DNA of 64,000 nucleotides, from NCBI RefSeq assembly GCF_004139715.1, contig NZ_CP035544.1:1178001-1242000 (forward strand). Reading direction: 5' to 3'. Origin of the DNA: Muriicola soli. GTDB taxonomy: Bacteria > Bacteroidota > Bacteroidia > Flavobacteriales > Flavobacteriaceae. Below the pieces are notes generated by a model. That model was given only the letters and a program-made list of their open reading frames with translations. It was not told the origin of the DNA and searched no databases. A program made the translations under genes and the position numbers. Of this stretch, positions 41,917 to 52,402 are shown piece after piece. Positions within the stretch are counted from its first letter, which is position 1. Each line of letters starts with the position of its first letter.

Positions 41917-42960
41917 CTAAATAGACTCAACAGGTTCAACAACCCTTGTGTCAACACGATGTTTGGGCTGTTCTGGTCTTTGTTTTTTCTGCTGCTTTGC
42001 CTTTTGCATTTGTTTGCGTTCCCAGGCAGTGGGACTGCCAAACATGATTGACCAACTCTTCTGTGGACGTTTCCACATATCCCTGAGTAAGTCGCCCCAG
42101 GCGTGAAATACCAAATAGACTGGATTAAATGAGTCTACAGGCTTGGTAATACCGTAGATAGCCTGCTCCTTTTCTTCTTTAAAGGTGCCAAACATTCGGT
42201 CCCAGATGATCAGGGTAGACCCGAAATTCTTATCGATATAATCCTCATTTACTGCGTGATGAACTCTATGGTGTGAAGGTGTCACAAAGATATATTCGAT
42301 GGGAGCGGGTAGTTTTCGTATTAATTCTGTATGAATCCAGAATTGATATAAGATTTCCATCTGATGTATGATGATGAAGACTACAGGGTCGAAACTCATC
42401 ATAAATACGGGCACAAAAAATATCAGCTTCAGGTTCTGCACCCAGGACAAACGAAAGGAAGTGGAAAAGTTATAGTATTTAGAACTGTGGTGAACCACAT
42501 GGGTAGACCACCAAAAACGCTGCATATGTGATATACGGTGCGACCAGTAGCGCACAAAATCGAGGGCGATAAAACACACAATATAAGACCACCAGGTGTG
42601 TGGGATGGTCCAGGGCGTGAGATTATAGCAGATCACAACAATATAGAAGATCCCAACCTTGGTTAGGGCATTTACAAACAGGTTTCCAAAACCTATGGCT
42701 GAGGAGGCTAAGAAATCTTTCCCGTGATAAAGATCTTTCTTTTGCCTGTACGACAGGAAATACTCCAGAGCTACCAAGCCGAACATGATTGGAGCAGCTA
42801 TCCAGATAATCGTGTTAAAATCTAATTGAAGCAGGCCTTCTAAGGTAAGCTGTTTATTTTCGATGGGATTCTTGTAGTTTCCTACAAAGCTATCATAAAA
42901 ATAGTTATTAATGCAGTGACAAGGGTAAATAAATGGGTATTCGGGGCTCTCTATGACCAA
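41917..42960 (-). CDS. Sterol desaturase/fatty acid hydroxylase family protein
   Basis: The protein (up to 347 aa) has several membrane helices and the eight-histidine di-iron pattern: HRISHMQ, HVVHHSSKYYN and PSHHRVHH. It hydroxylates or desaturates a lipid in the membrane. The N-terminus is uncertain: the longest frame begins at TTG (42960) and no ATG is in frame before residue 59. One extra T in the TTT at 42886-42888 would join an ATG at 42896 in frame, so a sequencing gap is possible. The basic Gln-rich tail (KQQKKQRPEQPK) is typical of Flavobacteriaceae. Confidence 0.85.
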   Translation of the reverse strand: MVIESPEYPFIYPCHCINNYFYDSFVGNYKNPIENKQLTLEGLLQLDFNTIIWIAAPIMFGLVALEYFLSYRQKKDLYHGKDFLASSAIGFGNLFVNALTKVGIFYIVVICYNLTPWTIPHTWWSYIVCFIALDFVRYWSHRISHMQRFWWSTHVVHHSSKYYNFSTSFRLSWVQNLKLIFFVPVFMMSFDPVVFIIIHQMEILYQFWIHTELIRKLPAPIEYIFVTPSHHRVHHAVNEDYIDKNFGSTLIIWDRMFGTFKEEKEQAIYGITKPVDSFNPVYLVFHAWGDLLRDMWKRPQKSWSIMFGSPTAWERKQMQKAKQQKKQRPEQPKHRVDTRVVEPVESI

Positions 42961-43297
42961 AAGTCGCTTAATTACAGATCTAATTACTGAATATGGCCAA
43001 ACGGTCTATACGCCTGATCAACAATAAGAAAGGCGGCCGACTAGCCTTGAATATGGGGATATAAATCCTGAATACCTCAACGATAAACTTAGCTAAATAG
43101 AACAATTGAAAAAGGGGAGTCTTATCGCCATAAGATACTCAGTAAGCTGGATTGGCACGTACTTAAATTGAATTCTATGATTTCCCAAACCTCCGTTTCC
43201 AGACAATTTCAGACCTGGAAATAACCAAAATAAGCTTCAGATTGGGGATTATTCAACAAGATTTAATAACTTGAAGAACATCAATCTAAGGTTAGCA
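42961..43297. other. 337-bp gap without gene
   Basis: It separates the reverse hydroxylase gene and the second DUF2200 gene. No credible reading frame, arm of the cassette type or strong hairpin was seen. Confidence 0.3.
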
Positions 43298-43666
43298 ATG
43301 ACAGATACAAGCCACCACGATGAACGAATCGCTAAAATGAAATTCGCTTCAGTTTATCCGCACTATGTCACAAAAGTAGAGAAGAAAGGAAGGACCAAAG
43401 AAGAACTGCATGAAGTGATTCGTTGGTTAACGGGCTATAATGAAAGCGATTTGGAAAAAATCCTTCAGGAAGAGGTCACCTTTGAGCAGTTCTTTAGTAA
43501 AGCCCAAATCCATCCCAATGCGCATCTGATCAAAGGGGTTATCTGCGGGTACAGGGTAGAAGAGATTACTAATAAAACCACAAGAGAGACAAGGTACCTG
43601 GACAAACTCGTGGATGAACTGGCAAAGGGGCGACCTATGGAAAAGATACTGCGAAAGTCCGATTAG
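43298..43666 (+). CDS. DUF2200 family protein, second copy
   Basis: The start is the ATG at 43298 (122 aa); a TTG nine codons upstream is in frame but outside the family. Motifs are [40 protein letters not shown] and the closing [14 protein letters not shown]. It shares these with the array copy at 4759, but differs in the central variable part. Function is unknown. It lies 60 bp before a VOC gene, the same neighbour type as in the array. Confidence 0.9.
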   Translation: MTDTSHHDERIAKMKFASVYPHYVTKVEKKGRTKEELHEVIRWLTGYNESDLEKILQEEVTFEQFFSKAQIHPNAHLIKGVICGYRVEEITNKTTRETRYLDKLVDELAKGRPMEKILRKSD

Positions 43667-43726
43667 TCTGTTAGATCTCTGCTTAGCTTGTCCATTTAAT
43701 ACTATCAACCAAATACCTCAATACTT

Positions 43727-44098
43727 ATGAAATTAGGTGCATTTTCTATCAGTTTGGCCGTAAAAGACATCAAGGCTTCTAAAGCATTTTACGAAAATCT
43801 GGGATTCAAACAATTCACAGGTGAAGAGGCAAAGAATTATGTAATTATGAAAAACGAGGACACGCTTATTGGCTTGTTTCAGGGCATGTTTGAGAACAAT
43901 ATCCTGACCTTTAATCCGGGTTGGGATTCGAACGCGGCAACACTAGATGATTTTGACGATGTACGTGATATTCAAAAGAAACTAAAGAGCCGCGGAATAC
44001 AATTGCATTCAGAAGTTAAGGAAGATACCACAGGGCCCGGCAGTTTTGTGGTGTTAGATCCTGATGGGAATGCTATTTTGATCGATCAGCACATATAG
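43727..44098 (+). CDS. VOC family protein
   Basis: The 123-aa protein has the VOC fold: FSISLAVKDIKASKAFYENLGF at the start, NEDTLIGLFQG in the middle, GPGSFVVLDPDGNAILIDQH at the end. It resembles PhnB-like proteins. The gene lies directly after DUF2200, repeating the array arrangement DUF2200-VOC (4759-5567), which suggests a functional link. Confidence 0.87.
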   Translation: MKLGAFSISLAVKDIKASKAFYENLGFKQFTGEEAKNYVIMKNEDTLIGLFQGMFENNILTFNPGWDSNAATLDDFDDVRDIQKKLKSRGIQLHSEVKEDTTGPGSFVVLDPDGNAILIDQHI

Positions 44099-44195
44099 TA
44101 ATATTTTATCTGATAAAGTAGGAGCCATTTGTACTTGGCTGAACAAGTACATCCTTTATTAGGCCGATTAATTCTTTTAATTTTTAAAACATATA

Positions 44196-45544
44196 ATGCT
44201 TAAAAAATAAAGTACGTCTTGCTATTCTTAGCCTTAAGCCACATCTGTGCTTTTGGGCAGAACTATAATTCAATCGGGGAAACGCTCACAGGATCCTGGG
44301 ATGGTGCATTCATCAAAGGAAACTCATATCAGAAGATCCAGATCGAGTTTAGCCAGAAGGAAGGTAAGGTTTTCGGCCTGCAGATTATGGAAGAATGGCA
44401 TCCTTCATACGGGGAATTTCAAGTGCCTGTGGAAATTGACAGTATTGGAAAAATAAGGTTAGCAACGGGCTATGGAGAGGCCGAACTGGTTCTGGATGTA
44501 AAAAATCTGGAACTTATTGGACAGCTTAAAGATCAAAATCCATCGATCTATCTGCACTTTAAAAAAACAGCAGAAAAGCCAAAACCAGATTTCAGCGTTG
44601 AAGAAGTTTCTATTTCGAATGGAGAAATCAGCCTGTCTGGCCATCATCATATTCCAAGTATAAATGTAAAAAAGACAGCAATTATCATAGTGGGAGGCAG
44701 AGGTTGTTATGCAGGCAGTACTAAATACAATTTATATGCTAAATTCTTGAGGAAATACGGTATGTCTGTATTGGTATACAATAAGAGGGGTACCGGTCTT
44801 TCCTCGGGAGATTGTGGTACGGCAACGATGGAGGATATGGCAAAAGATCTGATTAGTGCAAAACAGTTTCTTGCCAACCATCAGAATGGCTATGAGAAAA
44901 TTGGAGTGCTCGGAACAAGTGCAGGAGGCTGGACGATGTTAAAAGGGGAGGAGTTAACCGATTTTGATTTTATGATCTCCATTGTGGGTCCTTCTACCTC
45001 TGTAAAGGATCAACAGTTGCAGTCTATGGCCTATGGCGCCGATGTTTTTAAACTTTCTCAAACGGCAAAACGCAATGTAGAAGTGTATACCGAGATGATG
45101 TTTTCGGCGAAGACATCACAAGGTGATTTCGATAAAATGAATGATCTCCTTCTGCGTGCGGAAAAGGAAAACTGGAAACAACTCCTGGAAGACACTGATA
45201 TACCCCAGTCAGTTGCGGGGATTGAACAGCTTTGGGTACGGCGACATAATTACGACCCAAAGTCGGTTTTATCTGCTTTTAACAATCCATACCTGGCTAT
45301 ATATGGGGAAAGAGACTGGATAGTTCCTCCCGGGGAAAATATTAGTTTACTCAAGAGCTATTTCGCAGACAGGCCAGATCTTCTCACCGTAGTTGAAGCC
45401 TACAATGCTGAGCACGGAATGGAAATGGAGGCCAAATGGATCGATTTAAGTGCCGGCCGGTCCTATTGGCATTTTTATCGCATTTCACCAGAAGTAAGAA
45501 TTGAAATCGTCGATTTCTTACGTAAACACGAGCTGGTTGATTAG
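44196..45544 (+). CDS. Secreted alpha/beta hydrolase, start broken by a frameshift at 44202-44207
   Basis: The long frame lacks an ATG (TTG at 44219). One more A in the six-A run at 44202-44207 joins it to the ATG at 44196 and yields a normal signal peptide (MLKKIKYVLLFLALSHICAF). The mature protein of about 430 aa has the nucleophile elbow GTSAGG, acid YGERDW and His in AEHGMEM, plus a beta-rich N-terminal domain. It resembles peptidase S9-type or esterase hydrolases of Bacteroidota. The substrate is unknown. Confidence 0.82.
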
Positions 45545-45561
45545 GATTTTAAAATTGCAAA

Positions 45562-46014
45562 ATGAAATATACATGCTCGGTTATTATTGATCTGCCGGCA
45601 AACCAACTTGCTGATCTATGGGCTAATCCCGATTTTTTCGATCAGTGGCAGGATGGCTTTAAATCTGTTATTTTATTGGAGGGTGAATCCGGATCGATAG
45701 GGGCAAAATCAAAATTGGTCTACGGTCACGAAAAGAAAGATTTAGAATTGATCGAAACGATCATTTTAAATAATCTTCCGGAGAAGAAAATAGCGCTTTA
45801 TGAACATGTTCAAATGATCAACACCCAGACTACATGCTTTGAAAAATTGACGGATAATTCAACGCGCTTTATATCCGAGGTAGAATACACCCACTTCCGC
45901 GGATTTATTCCAAAACTGATGGCAATGGTTTTCCCAGGCGTATTTAAAAAACAAAGTCAGAAATGGATGGATCAATTTAAAATTTTTGCGGAAAAGAAAT
46001 ATAATTCCTCCTGA
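45562..46014 (+). CDS. SRPBCC (START-like) family protein
   Basis: The 150-aa protein has the helix-grip fold of polyketide-cyclase-like SRPBCC proteins: CSVIIDLPANQLADLWANPD, then FKSVILLEGESGSIGAKSKL, and a long C-terminal helix (VFKKQSQKWMDQFKIFAEKK). It binds a hydrophobic ligand in the cytoplasm. It lies 17 bp after the hydrolase gene, probably one transcript. Confidence 0.82.
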   Translation: MKYTCSVIIDLPANQLADLWANPDFFDQWQDGFKSVILLEGESGSIGAKSKLVYGHEKKDLELIETIILNNLPEKKIALYEHVQMINTQTTCFEKLTDNSTRFISEVEYTHFRGFIPKLMAMVFPGVFKKQSQKWMDQFKIFAEKKYNSS

Positions 46015-46061
46015 GTTAAGGACTATAACAGACCCTAATAAAGAATTGTGCAAAACATATG

Positions 46062-48775
46062 CTACAGTGCATAGACTACTCGAAAAGTAACAAAGCGTGG
46101 CTGTATAAAAGTCTCTGAAGTAAATACTGAAAGGTTATTGGCACTGTTTCGCACCTGCGAGTCTATGTCGAGTAGGTTACTTGCCCTGATCTCGTATTCC
46201 CATTTCGCATCCCTGTCCTTCCTGTAGGAGAGGGTGGCATCCCAGTTTTGGAATGACTGGGAATTCCCGTTCCCCAGATCTTGATTGGTGTATGTATATT
46301 CGGTCCGAAAAGTTACAGACTTCCATATATAAGCGTCAAACTCAACTGAAGGGGCGTTGGTCACAAATTTGGTCTTACCTCCACCCTGATTATTGTTGGT
46401 GACACTGTACCGATACCTGAGACTCACATTAGGAGCTACCTTGTAATTTGTTCTAATCCCGGGAGTGTACGTCTGGGTATACCCCTCATTTAAGGATTGC
46501 TGTCCCTGAATAAACTGATTGATCTTGCTGTAATTGAAACTGGCATTCAATGTGGTGCGGATTTTTCCGAAAGTGCGTTGGATTCGTCCAAACACATTCA
46601 CATTTTCATCCGCAAAGTTGGAATTAAAGAAGGTGCTGGTTCTAATAACACTTTCAAAATTTGTAAGACTCCTGATTTGATCAATATTGCTGGTATAGGC
46701 CGCTCTGGCAAAGACATTGGTATAATTAAACAAGTTGAAACTGCTATAGAACAGACTCACATTGTGGGAAAGCGCATTTTGCAGGTCGGGCTCTCCAAAC
46801 TGGATATTGTTAAAGTTGTTTAATACCAGACCCCGTGCAAGTCGGGTTACATCGGTAAACTGATTGCGCATTTCATACCTCAACGTAAGGGCCTCACTCT
46901 TTTTAAACTGTATACGGGTTTCAAAGTCGGGTAAGAAGCGAAAGAAATTATCCTCGAATGTTTCCCCAAACTGAGTGTTCTTATTGCCATAGGCATGTAC
47001 CGAGAATCCGGGTGTAAGGGTGAATTTACCTGTTTTTAGCCTGTAATGGATGCCCAGGTAAAGATCACTAAAATTATACTCTGTATCGTTTGTTGCAAGA
47101 CCATCGTTAAAATTAGGAGTTGGGTTGAACTCAGAACCGTCCTCCAAGAATTGGAAGATATTGGAATTAAATTCCTGCCTGCTCAGAATTGTTCCCAGTG
47201 TGAAATTGAAATTACTTTGAGCGTTCAGGATATGATAATAGTCTAATTTGGCATCCAGTTGATTTGAAAGTACACGCCTGTTTTGTCCCAGATTGTAATT
47301 GTTCAAGGAAGTATCGAGTCCCAGTGCCTCTGCAGTATTGTCGAAGGCATCGTCGCCATTGGGGTCATTGACCAAAAGTGCGTTATAGAAGGGATCTTCA
47401 TCCCTGATCAGGTGCTGAGCTTCCAGGGCAAAAATGTTATTTTCATCAAGAGTGTAATAGTAATTTAAATTCTGGTTTACACTAAAAGGAGTTACTTCGT
47501 CTAATTGGGTGGTGTTGCCAATTACAGAAGAAAAAAGATTTTGGTTTTGGGAGTCATTGGATATACGGCCAAGGACATCGTAGTCTAACTGATTATTAAG
47601 ATCGGGCTGATAGGAAGCACTTAGCTTCAGAAGCCCTTGATTTGAGCGCTCTCTGCTCGATTGCTCTGTGGCTTCATCAGGGATTCCCAGCTCGGGATCT
47701 GTATATTGAATAAAACTGCTTTCCCTTGATAATATCCTGCTACTGTTGTAGATGAGAAATCCACTAAGGTCCAGACTTCCGTTAGGGGAATAGCTGAAAT
47801 TTCCTGTGGCTAACTTGTTTTCAATTTCAAGGGCGTTATTCTGACTCGTTAGAAAATTAAGGCTGTTATCCCCCAGGTTTAAACTGGTACCGCTGCTTCT
47901 GCTAGGGGAACGGAAACCTCCGCCGAAGTTGCGGATATCGCGTCTGCTTAAAGCAACTTCTCCCGTATTGTTAAAGTCTCCAATAAAATTAAGGCTGTAT
48001 TTGGGACTGTAATAAAACAGTTTGGGTTGTAAGAGGTAAAGTTCTTTGTCAGGGGAGGCACCGGCCCCGGCAGTAATATTGCCGAACCAAAAACTCTCTT
48101 TCCCTTCCTTGAGTTTAATGTTCATGGCCACATTGTCCTGATTGTTTGCAACACTTCGCAACTGGCCCACTTCTGAGTAGTTCCTCAACACCTGTATTTT
48201 ATCAACAGCTTTGGAAGGGATGTTCTTTGTGGCTAATTTGGTATCCCCGTCAAAGAAATCTTTTCCATTGACCATAATTTTGTTGACCACTTTTCCCTCA
48301 ACTTCTACCTGCCCGTCTTCGTTGATTTCAACGCCCGGCAGTTTTTCCAGTACGTCTTCCAGTTTTCTTTCGGTACCATTCTGGAAAGAGTCGGCATTAT
48401 AGACTACGGTGTCCCCCATGACCCTTACCGGGATTTCTGAAACGACTTCTACTGCATCAAGGGCGTTAGCCAACTCTAAGGTGAAATTTTTGACTATATC
48501 AGTAGAAGAAGTGGTAATCACCTCCTTGTAGGTTTTCATACCCACATAGCTGATCTGCAGCTCAAAAGAACCGTTTTCCCCTAAGTCGAGTTTAAACTTA
48601 CCCTCTTCGTTTGTAATCGCATACGATTCGAGATCTGTGGTTTCCTGATTTATGGCAATGACGTTTGCAAGGTAGAGGGGGCATTAAGGGTGTCTTTAAC
48701 TACGCCTTGCAGCGTAACCTGTGCGAAAGTGCAGTTGACTATGAGTAACAGCGCATAACGAAGAAAGTCTTTCAT
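46062..48775 (-). CDS. Outer-membrane beta-barrel (TonB-receptor-like) protein, frameshifted at 48677-48681
   Basis: The ATG at 48775 opens a signal peptide (ALLLIVNCTFAQ) and the beginning of a carboxypeptidase-like regulatory domain, then the frame breaks. One extra base in the five-G run at 48677-48681 fuses it with the main frame (ANVIAINQETTDLESY onward). After this domain come a plug-like region (VLEKLPGVEINEDGQVEVEG) and a long barrel with many alternating strands ending FRVVYAL. About 900 aa in total. It imports an unknown substrate through the outer membrane. The GLPGLI gene lies 46 bp upstream in the same direction. Confidence 0.88.
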
Positions 48776-48821
48776 GAAGGCATCTGAGCTAGTGGAAGAA
48801 AATTAATTTTGGACTTAAAGA

Positions 48822-49655
48822 TTAACGACTTCGCCTTCTGCCCCGGTTGTCCCTCATTTCCTTCATCTTCATGGTAATGGTATTCTTGTAAGCTTCTTTG
48901 CTGATTTCTTTACCCTTGTCAGGCGCCTCAATCTTAAGTTTGTTCTTTGGATTCATAATGATCTTAGAACAAAGCATAACGGTATCATCCGCACTTACTT
49001 CCAGAATAAGCCCTGGAAGGCCCCAGAATTCTCCTGGGCCATGGGCAACTGGTATTTGAGGGGTATACCATGCTTCAACTACCGTCAGCGCTATTTGTGG
49101 TTCATCAGTCTCCCCGTCTTGATCTTCATTCTGTTCTGAATTCCTCAACTGACCCCATGAAAAGTCATACCATGTTAATTGATCGGAAGGAATAGTTGCC
49201 ATAGCTTTAATACATAAATATTCCCCAATCTTTTTGGTCTCCTTTCCTATCTTCCATTTAATAGCTGGAAGATCATCTTTCACGAGAAACAGTTTTCCAT
49301 AGAACTCCTGACTCTGAATCAATTGTTTATCGCGGATATTTTTATAAGATTCACCGGGAGAAAAATTCTTACCCCAGGAATCTGTTGCCCCTGACATAGC
49401 GTCCAATTTATCCTCCTCATCAAAATAGGACTCTTCTTTGTTAAAATTGAGGACGTAAGTTTTTTCAAGCCTGTTCTTTAACCGCATCTGGATTTGCTTT
49501 TTTTGAGCTTCACTCATCCTTGCTCCCCATGAACCAAGTTCTAGTTTGGATTTTTTAAAGTAGTAAGCCTGCCCCTGAAATTCTTGGGCAACAGAGCTGA
49601 GAGGAAGGATAAAGAGAGCTGCAATAAAACTGAGCTTTAGAACGGTGGTTGACAT
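48822..49655 (-). CDS. GLPGLI family protein
   Basis: The 277-aa protein has a signal peptide (1-23, SSVAQ) and the family motif GPGEFWGLPGLILEV near residues 208-222, with AWYTPQIPVAHG just before. GLPGLI proteins are found beside TonB-type receptors or barrels in Bacteroidota, and the function is unknown. The gene probably leads the two-gene transcript with the barrel gene, 46 bp away. Confidence 0.9.
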   Translation of the reverse strand: MSTTVLKLSFIAALFILPLSSVAQEFQGQAYYFKKSKLELGSWGARMSEAQKKQIQMRLKNRLEKTYVLNFNKEESYFDEEDKLDAMSGATDSWGKNFSPGESYKNIRDKQLIQSQEFYGKLFLVKDDLPAIKWKIGKETKKIGEYLCIKAMATIPSDQLTWYDFSWGQLRNSEQNEDQDGETDEPQIALTVVEAWYTPQIPVAHGPGEFWGLPGLILEVSADDTVMLCSKIIMNPKNKLKIEAPDKGKEISKEAYKNTITMKMKEMRDNRGRRRSR

Positions 49656-49779
49656 TTGTTTAAGTTTTTAAAGATATTGTTTAACAAATATAACATGAGA
49701 TTAAACAAAAGTGGCAGGATTATTAAAACATTAACATAGTAGTCACTTTTATTGTAATTCATTAAATCATAAAAAAGGT

Positions 49780-49808
49780 ATATAAAAATGCTAAGCCCAT
49801 TTTTATAT
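49780..49808. promoter_or_regulatory. Perfect 11-bp inverted repeat between divergent genes
   Basis: ATATAAAAATG (49780-49790) and CATTTTTATAT (49798-49808) surround seven loop bases in the 291-bp region between the GLPGLI and NTF2-like genes. It may be an operator or a terminator-like structure for either gene. Confidence 0.45.
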
Positions 49809-49946
49809 GCCATTAATTAATACCGAGTACACTTGCGTTTATGAGAATTTTAAAGAAAAATGTACCTTATGTACCCTTCTTAAAAGGCATGGCACATGGT
49901 TGAGCCTTAAAGTATAGCAGTTGCCTGTCTAAAAAATTAGACTCAA

Positions 49947-50303
49947 ATGAAAACTAAAGAAATCGTTTTAACATGGTTTAGGAAATGGGAGCAGGGAGAT
50001 TTTATAAACCTGCCGCTATCCACTGGTTTTGAACACACTAGTCCTTTTGGAACTATACGGGGAAAAGCAACATATATAGATCTGGTGGAAAAGAACCGCG
50101 ATAAATTCCTGGGGCAGTCCTTTTTACTCCATGATTCTTTTTTCGGTGATGAGAAAGCTTGCGTTCGTTACACGGCTACTCAGGGAGAAGACTATAATCT
50201 GGAAGTAAGCGAATGGTATTATTTCAAAGAAGAGCTCATAGATAAAGTAATCGCTTACTACCATATAGGAGGAATCAGGGAAGAGCGAAAATTAAGGCAA
50301 TAG
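49947..50303 (+). CDS. NTF2/SnoaL-like protein
   Basis: The 118-aa protein has an NTF2-like fold: TWFRKWEQGDFINLPLSTGF, HTSPFGTIRGKATYIDLVEK, and a C-terminal VSEWYYFKEELIDKVIAYYH. It has no signal peptide, so it is cytoplasmic. Ligand or activity unknown. It lies 40 bp before the DUF1059 gene. Confidence 0.82.
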   Translation: MKTKEIVLTWFRKWEQGDFINLPLSTGFEHTSPFGTIRGKATYIDLVEKNRDKFLGQSFLLHDSFFGDEKACVRYTATQGEDYNLEVSEWYYFKEELIDKVIAYYHIGGIREERKLRQ

Positions 50304-50343
50304 AATATTTTATTTGTACCTTAAAGAACCTAAAAAGGACGTG

Positions 50344-50580
50344 ATGAAGTCAATGACATGTAGACAACTGGCCGGGGCTTGTGATCTTGTATTTTACGCT
50401 GAAACTTTTGAAGACATTGCCTCTCAGAGTAAAAAACACGGGATGGAAATGTTCCAGAAGGGAGACAAAGCCCACCTCGCCGCCATGAAAGAAATGAAGT
50501 CGAAGATGAAGACACCGGATGATTTTGATCGATGGATGAAAGAAAAGAGAAAGGAATTTGATGCCCTTCCGGATAGTTAA
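50344..50580 (+). CDS. DUF1059 family protein
   Basis: The start is set at the ATG at 50344 (78 aa); an in-frame TTG at 50314 is less likely. It opens MKSMTCRQLAGACDLVFYAE and continues KHGMEMFQKGDKAHL and MKEKRKEFDALPD, all matching DUF1059. The two early cysteines may bind a metal. Function is unknown. Confidence 0.85.
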   Translation: MKSMTCRQLAGACDLVFYAETFEDIASQSKKHGMEMFQKGDKAHLAAMKEMKSKMKTPDDFDRWMKEKRKEFDALPDS

Positions 50581-50655
50581 AAAATCCTTGATTAATCTGC
50601 TCCCGTTGGTTTGAATAAATACGGCTCAGGAAATTACTTAAAATAGAAGTAAAAA

Positions 50656-51288
50656 ATGAAAAATTCATTGCTCAGCGTACTGATGGTCTTTCTCTTTATA
50701 TTCTCTTGCCGTCCTCAGAATAAAGAGGAGAAGATTTCACTGGTCGGAGGGCCTTGTGAAGGCTGTGAGGCCATTTATGAATATGGAAACAGACAACTGA
50801 CCCCCACAGATACGCTACCTGATTTTTTTAAAACAGAACCTAAATTAAAAATTTCTGGTATCGTATATAAAAGCGATGGTAAAACACCCGCCAGTGATGT
50901 TATTCTCTATGTTTATCAAACTAATCGGGAAGGGATCTACCCTAAGAAAGGAAATGAAAAAGGATGGGCCAGGAGGGACGGGTATATTCGTGGATGGGTT
51001 AAAACCGGAAAGAATGGCCAGTATACATTTTATACTTTCCGACCTGCCTCTTATCCCAACCGAAGTGAGCCCGAACATATTCACATTACCCTCAAAGAAC
51101 AGGGGATAAACGAATATTATATCGATGCATTTGTCTTTGATGACGATACCTTGCTGACAGCAGAAAGACGGACTGCGTTAACAAACAGAGGTGGCTCGGG
51201 AATCGTACGTCCGGTCCTTCAAAATGGAATCTACACAGCCGATAGGGATATTATCCTGGGTTTGAATATTCCCGACTATGAAGAGTAA
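50656..51288 (+). CDS. Dioxygenase-like (intradiol fold) lipoprotein
   Basis: The 210-aa protein has a lipobox (IFSC, Cys18). The intradiol-dioxygenase-type beta sandwich is recognisable: ISGIVYKSDGKTPASDVILY, WVKTGKNGQYTFYTFRPASY and EPEHIHITLKE, with YQTNREGIYP and EPEHIHI supplying Tyr and His residues at iron-ligand positions. Exported members are known as protocatechuate-dioxygenase-like proteins. A double Cys pair (CEGCEA) follows the anchor. The substrate is uncertain. Confidence 0.82.
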   Translation: MKNSLLSVLMVFLFIFSCRPQNKEEKISLVGGPCEGCEAIYEYGNRQLTPTDTLPDFFKTEPKLKISGIVYKSDGKTPASDVILYVYQTNREGIYPKKGNEKGWARRDGYIRGWVKTGKNGQYTFYTFRPASYPNRSEPEHIHITLKEQGINEYYIDAFVFDDDTLLTAERRTALTNRGGSGIVRPVLQNGIYTADRDIILGLNIPDYEE

Positions 51289-51574
51289 GTCCCACAGTCA
51301 TAATAATGCTGTACATATTAATATCAGCTGGATTTTTGCACTGATTTTCCTTTCCTTGGGGATTCTTAATCTCATCTTTATACACCCCATACCTGCCTTA
51401 TTTTACGTCTTGCTGGCCCTGTTCTATTTCCCTTTTTTAAATGAACTGCTATATAAATCATTAGGTTTTACCATACCTCTATGGATTAAAACCTTGGCGG
51501 GTTTGTTGGTTATCTGGGGCACCATGGCGGTTGGTGATCTCATGGAGTTGTTTGAGGCCTGGATGCTCAAATAG
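51278..51574 (+). CDS. Small membrane protein
   Basis: The 98-aa protein has three predicted helices (about 17-36, 38-58, 68-90). Its ATG lies within the last codons of the dioxygenase-like gene (11-bp overlap), which indicates translational coupling. No family is recognised. Confidence 0.7.
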   Translation: MKSKSHSHNNAVHINISWIFALIFLSLGILNLIFIHPIPALFYVLLALFYFPFLNELLYKSLGFTIPLWIKTLAGLLVIWGTMAVGDLMELFEAWMLK

Positions 51575-51677
51575 GGATGATGATAACGGATCATCCCTTG
51601 CATCAGACAGTTCGGTAAGGAATAATTAGATATTGTCCATGGATTTCTTTGCTTCGTACAGATAATCTAAGAATACA

Positions 51678-52310
51678 ATGAAACTTTTAATTATTGGAGG
51701 AACAGGGAAGACCGGAAGGCAACTTATAAAACAAGGTCTTGAACAGGGGCATGAGCTAACCGTACTGGCCAGAGCTCCTGACAAATTAAAAGTGAAGCAT
51801 CCAAAACTCCATATTCTAAGAGGCGACGTCCTTGAACCTGAAACTATGGTCGAGTCTTTTCAAGGGCAGGACGCAGTTTTGTCAGCCCTGGGCCATCAAC
51901 GCTTTTTTATCAAGACCACTATCCTTTCACAGGGAACAGCTAATATCATCACGGCAATGAAAAATTCCGGGGTAAACCGCCTCGTATGTATTACTTCACT
52001 GGGGATCAATGATAGTCGATACAGACTAGGATTATATTACACCCTGTTTACCGTACCTCTGATACTCTATTTCTACTTCAGGGATAAGGCTAAACAAGAA
52101 AAATTAATTATGAACAGTGAACTTAACTGGACAATCGTGCGTCCGGGACAATTGTTCAACGGGAAGAAAAGAACGAAGTACAGAATTGGTTTTAAAGTGG
52201 GGCATTATATCCTGACTAAATTCGTTTCCCGTGCAGATGTCGCCCATTTTATGCTGCGAGAAGTGCAGGAAAACAACTATCTCAAGAAAGCTGTTGGAAT
52301 TACTTACTGA
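51678..52310 (+). CDS. NAD(P)H-binding (NmrA-like/atypical SDR) protein
   Basis: The 210-aa protein has the NAD(P) loop IIGGTGKTGRQLIKQ at the N-terminus, then LARAPDKLKVKHP and VLSALGHQRF, and the VNRLVCITSLGI strand typical of atypical SDRs. The late WTIVRPGQLFNGKK stretch is also characteristic. It is cytoplasmic; substrate or sensing role unknown. Confidence 0.87.
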   Translation: MKLLIIGGTGKTGRQLIKQGLEQGHELTVLARAPDKLKVKHPKLHILRGDVLEPETMVESFQGQDAVLSALGHQRFFIKTTILSQGTANIITAMKNSGVNRLVCITSLGINDSRYRLGLYYTLFTVPLILYFYFRDKAKQEKLIMNSELNWTIVRPGQLFNGKKRTKYRIGFKVGHYILTKFVSRADVAHFMLREVQENNYLKKAVGITY

Positions 52311-52402
52311 AAATTGATTATTGCTTAATTTCGTCAATAACGTCGTTCTACTTGCAAAAAATCTAATGCAAGCTTGAAAGGCTACATAATGACGAAAACT
52401 AT

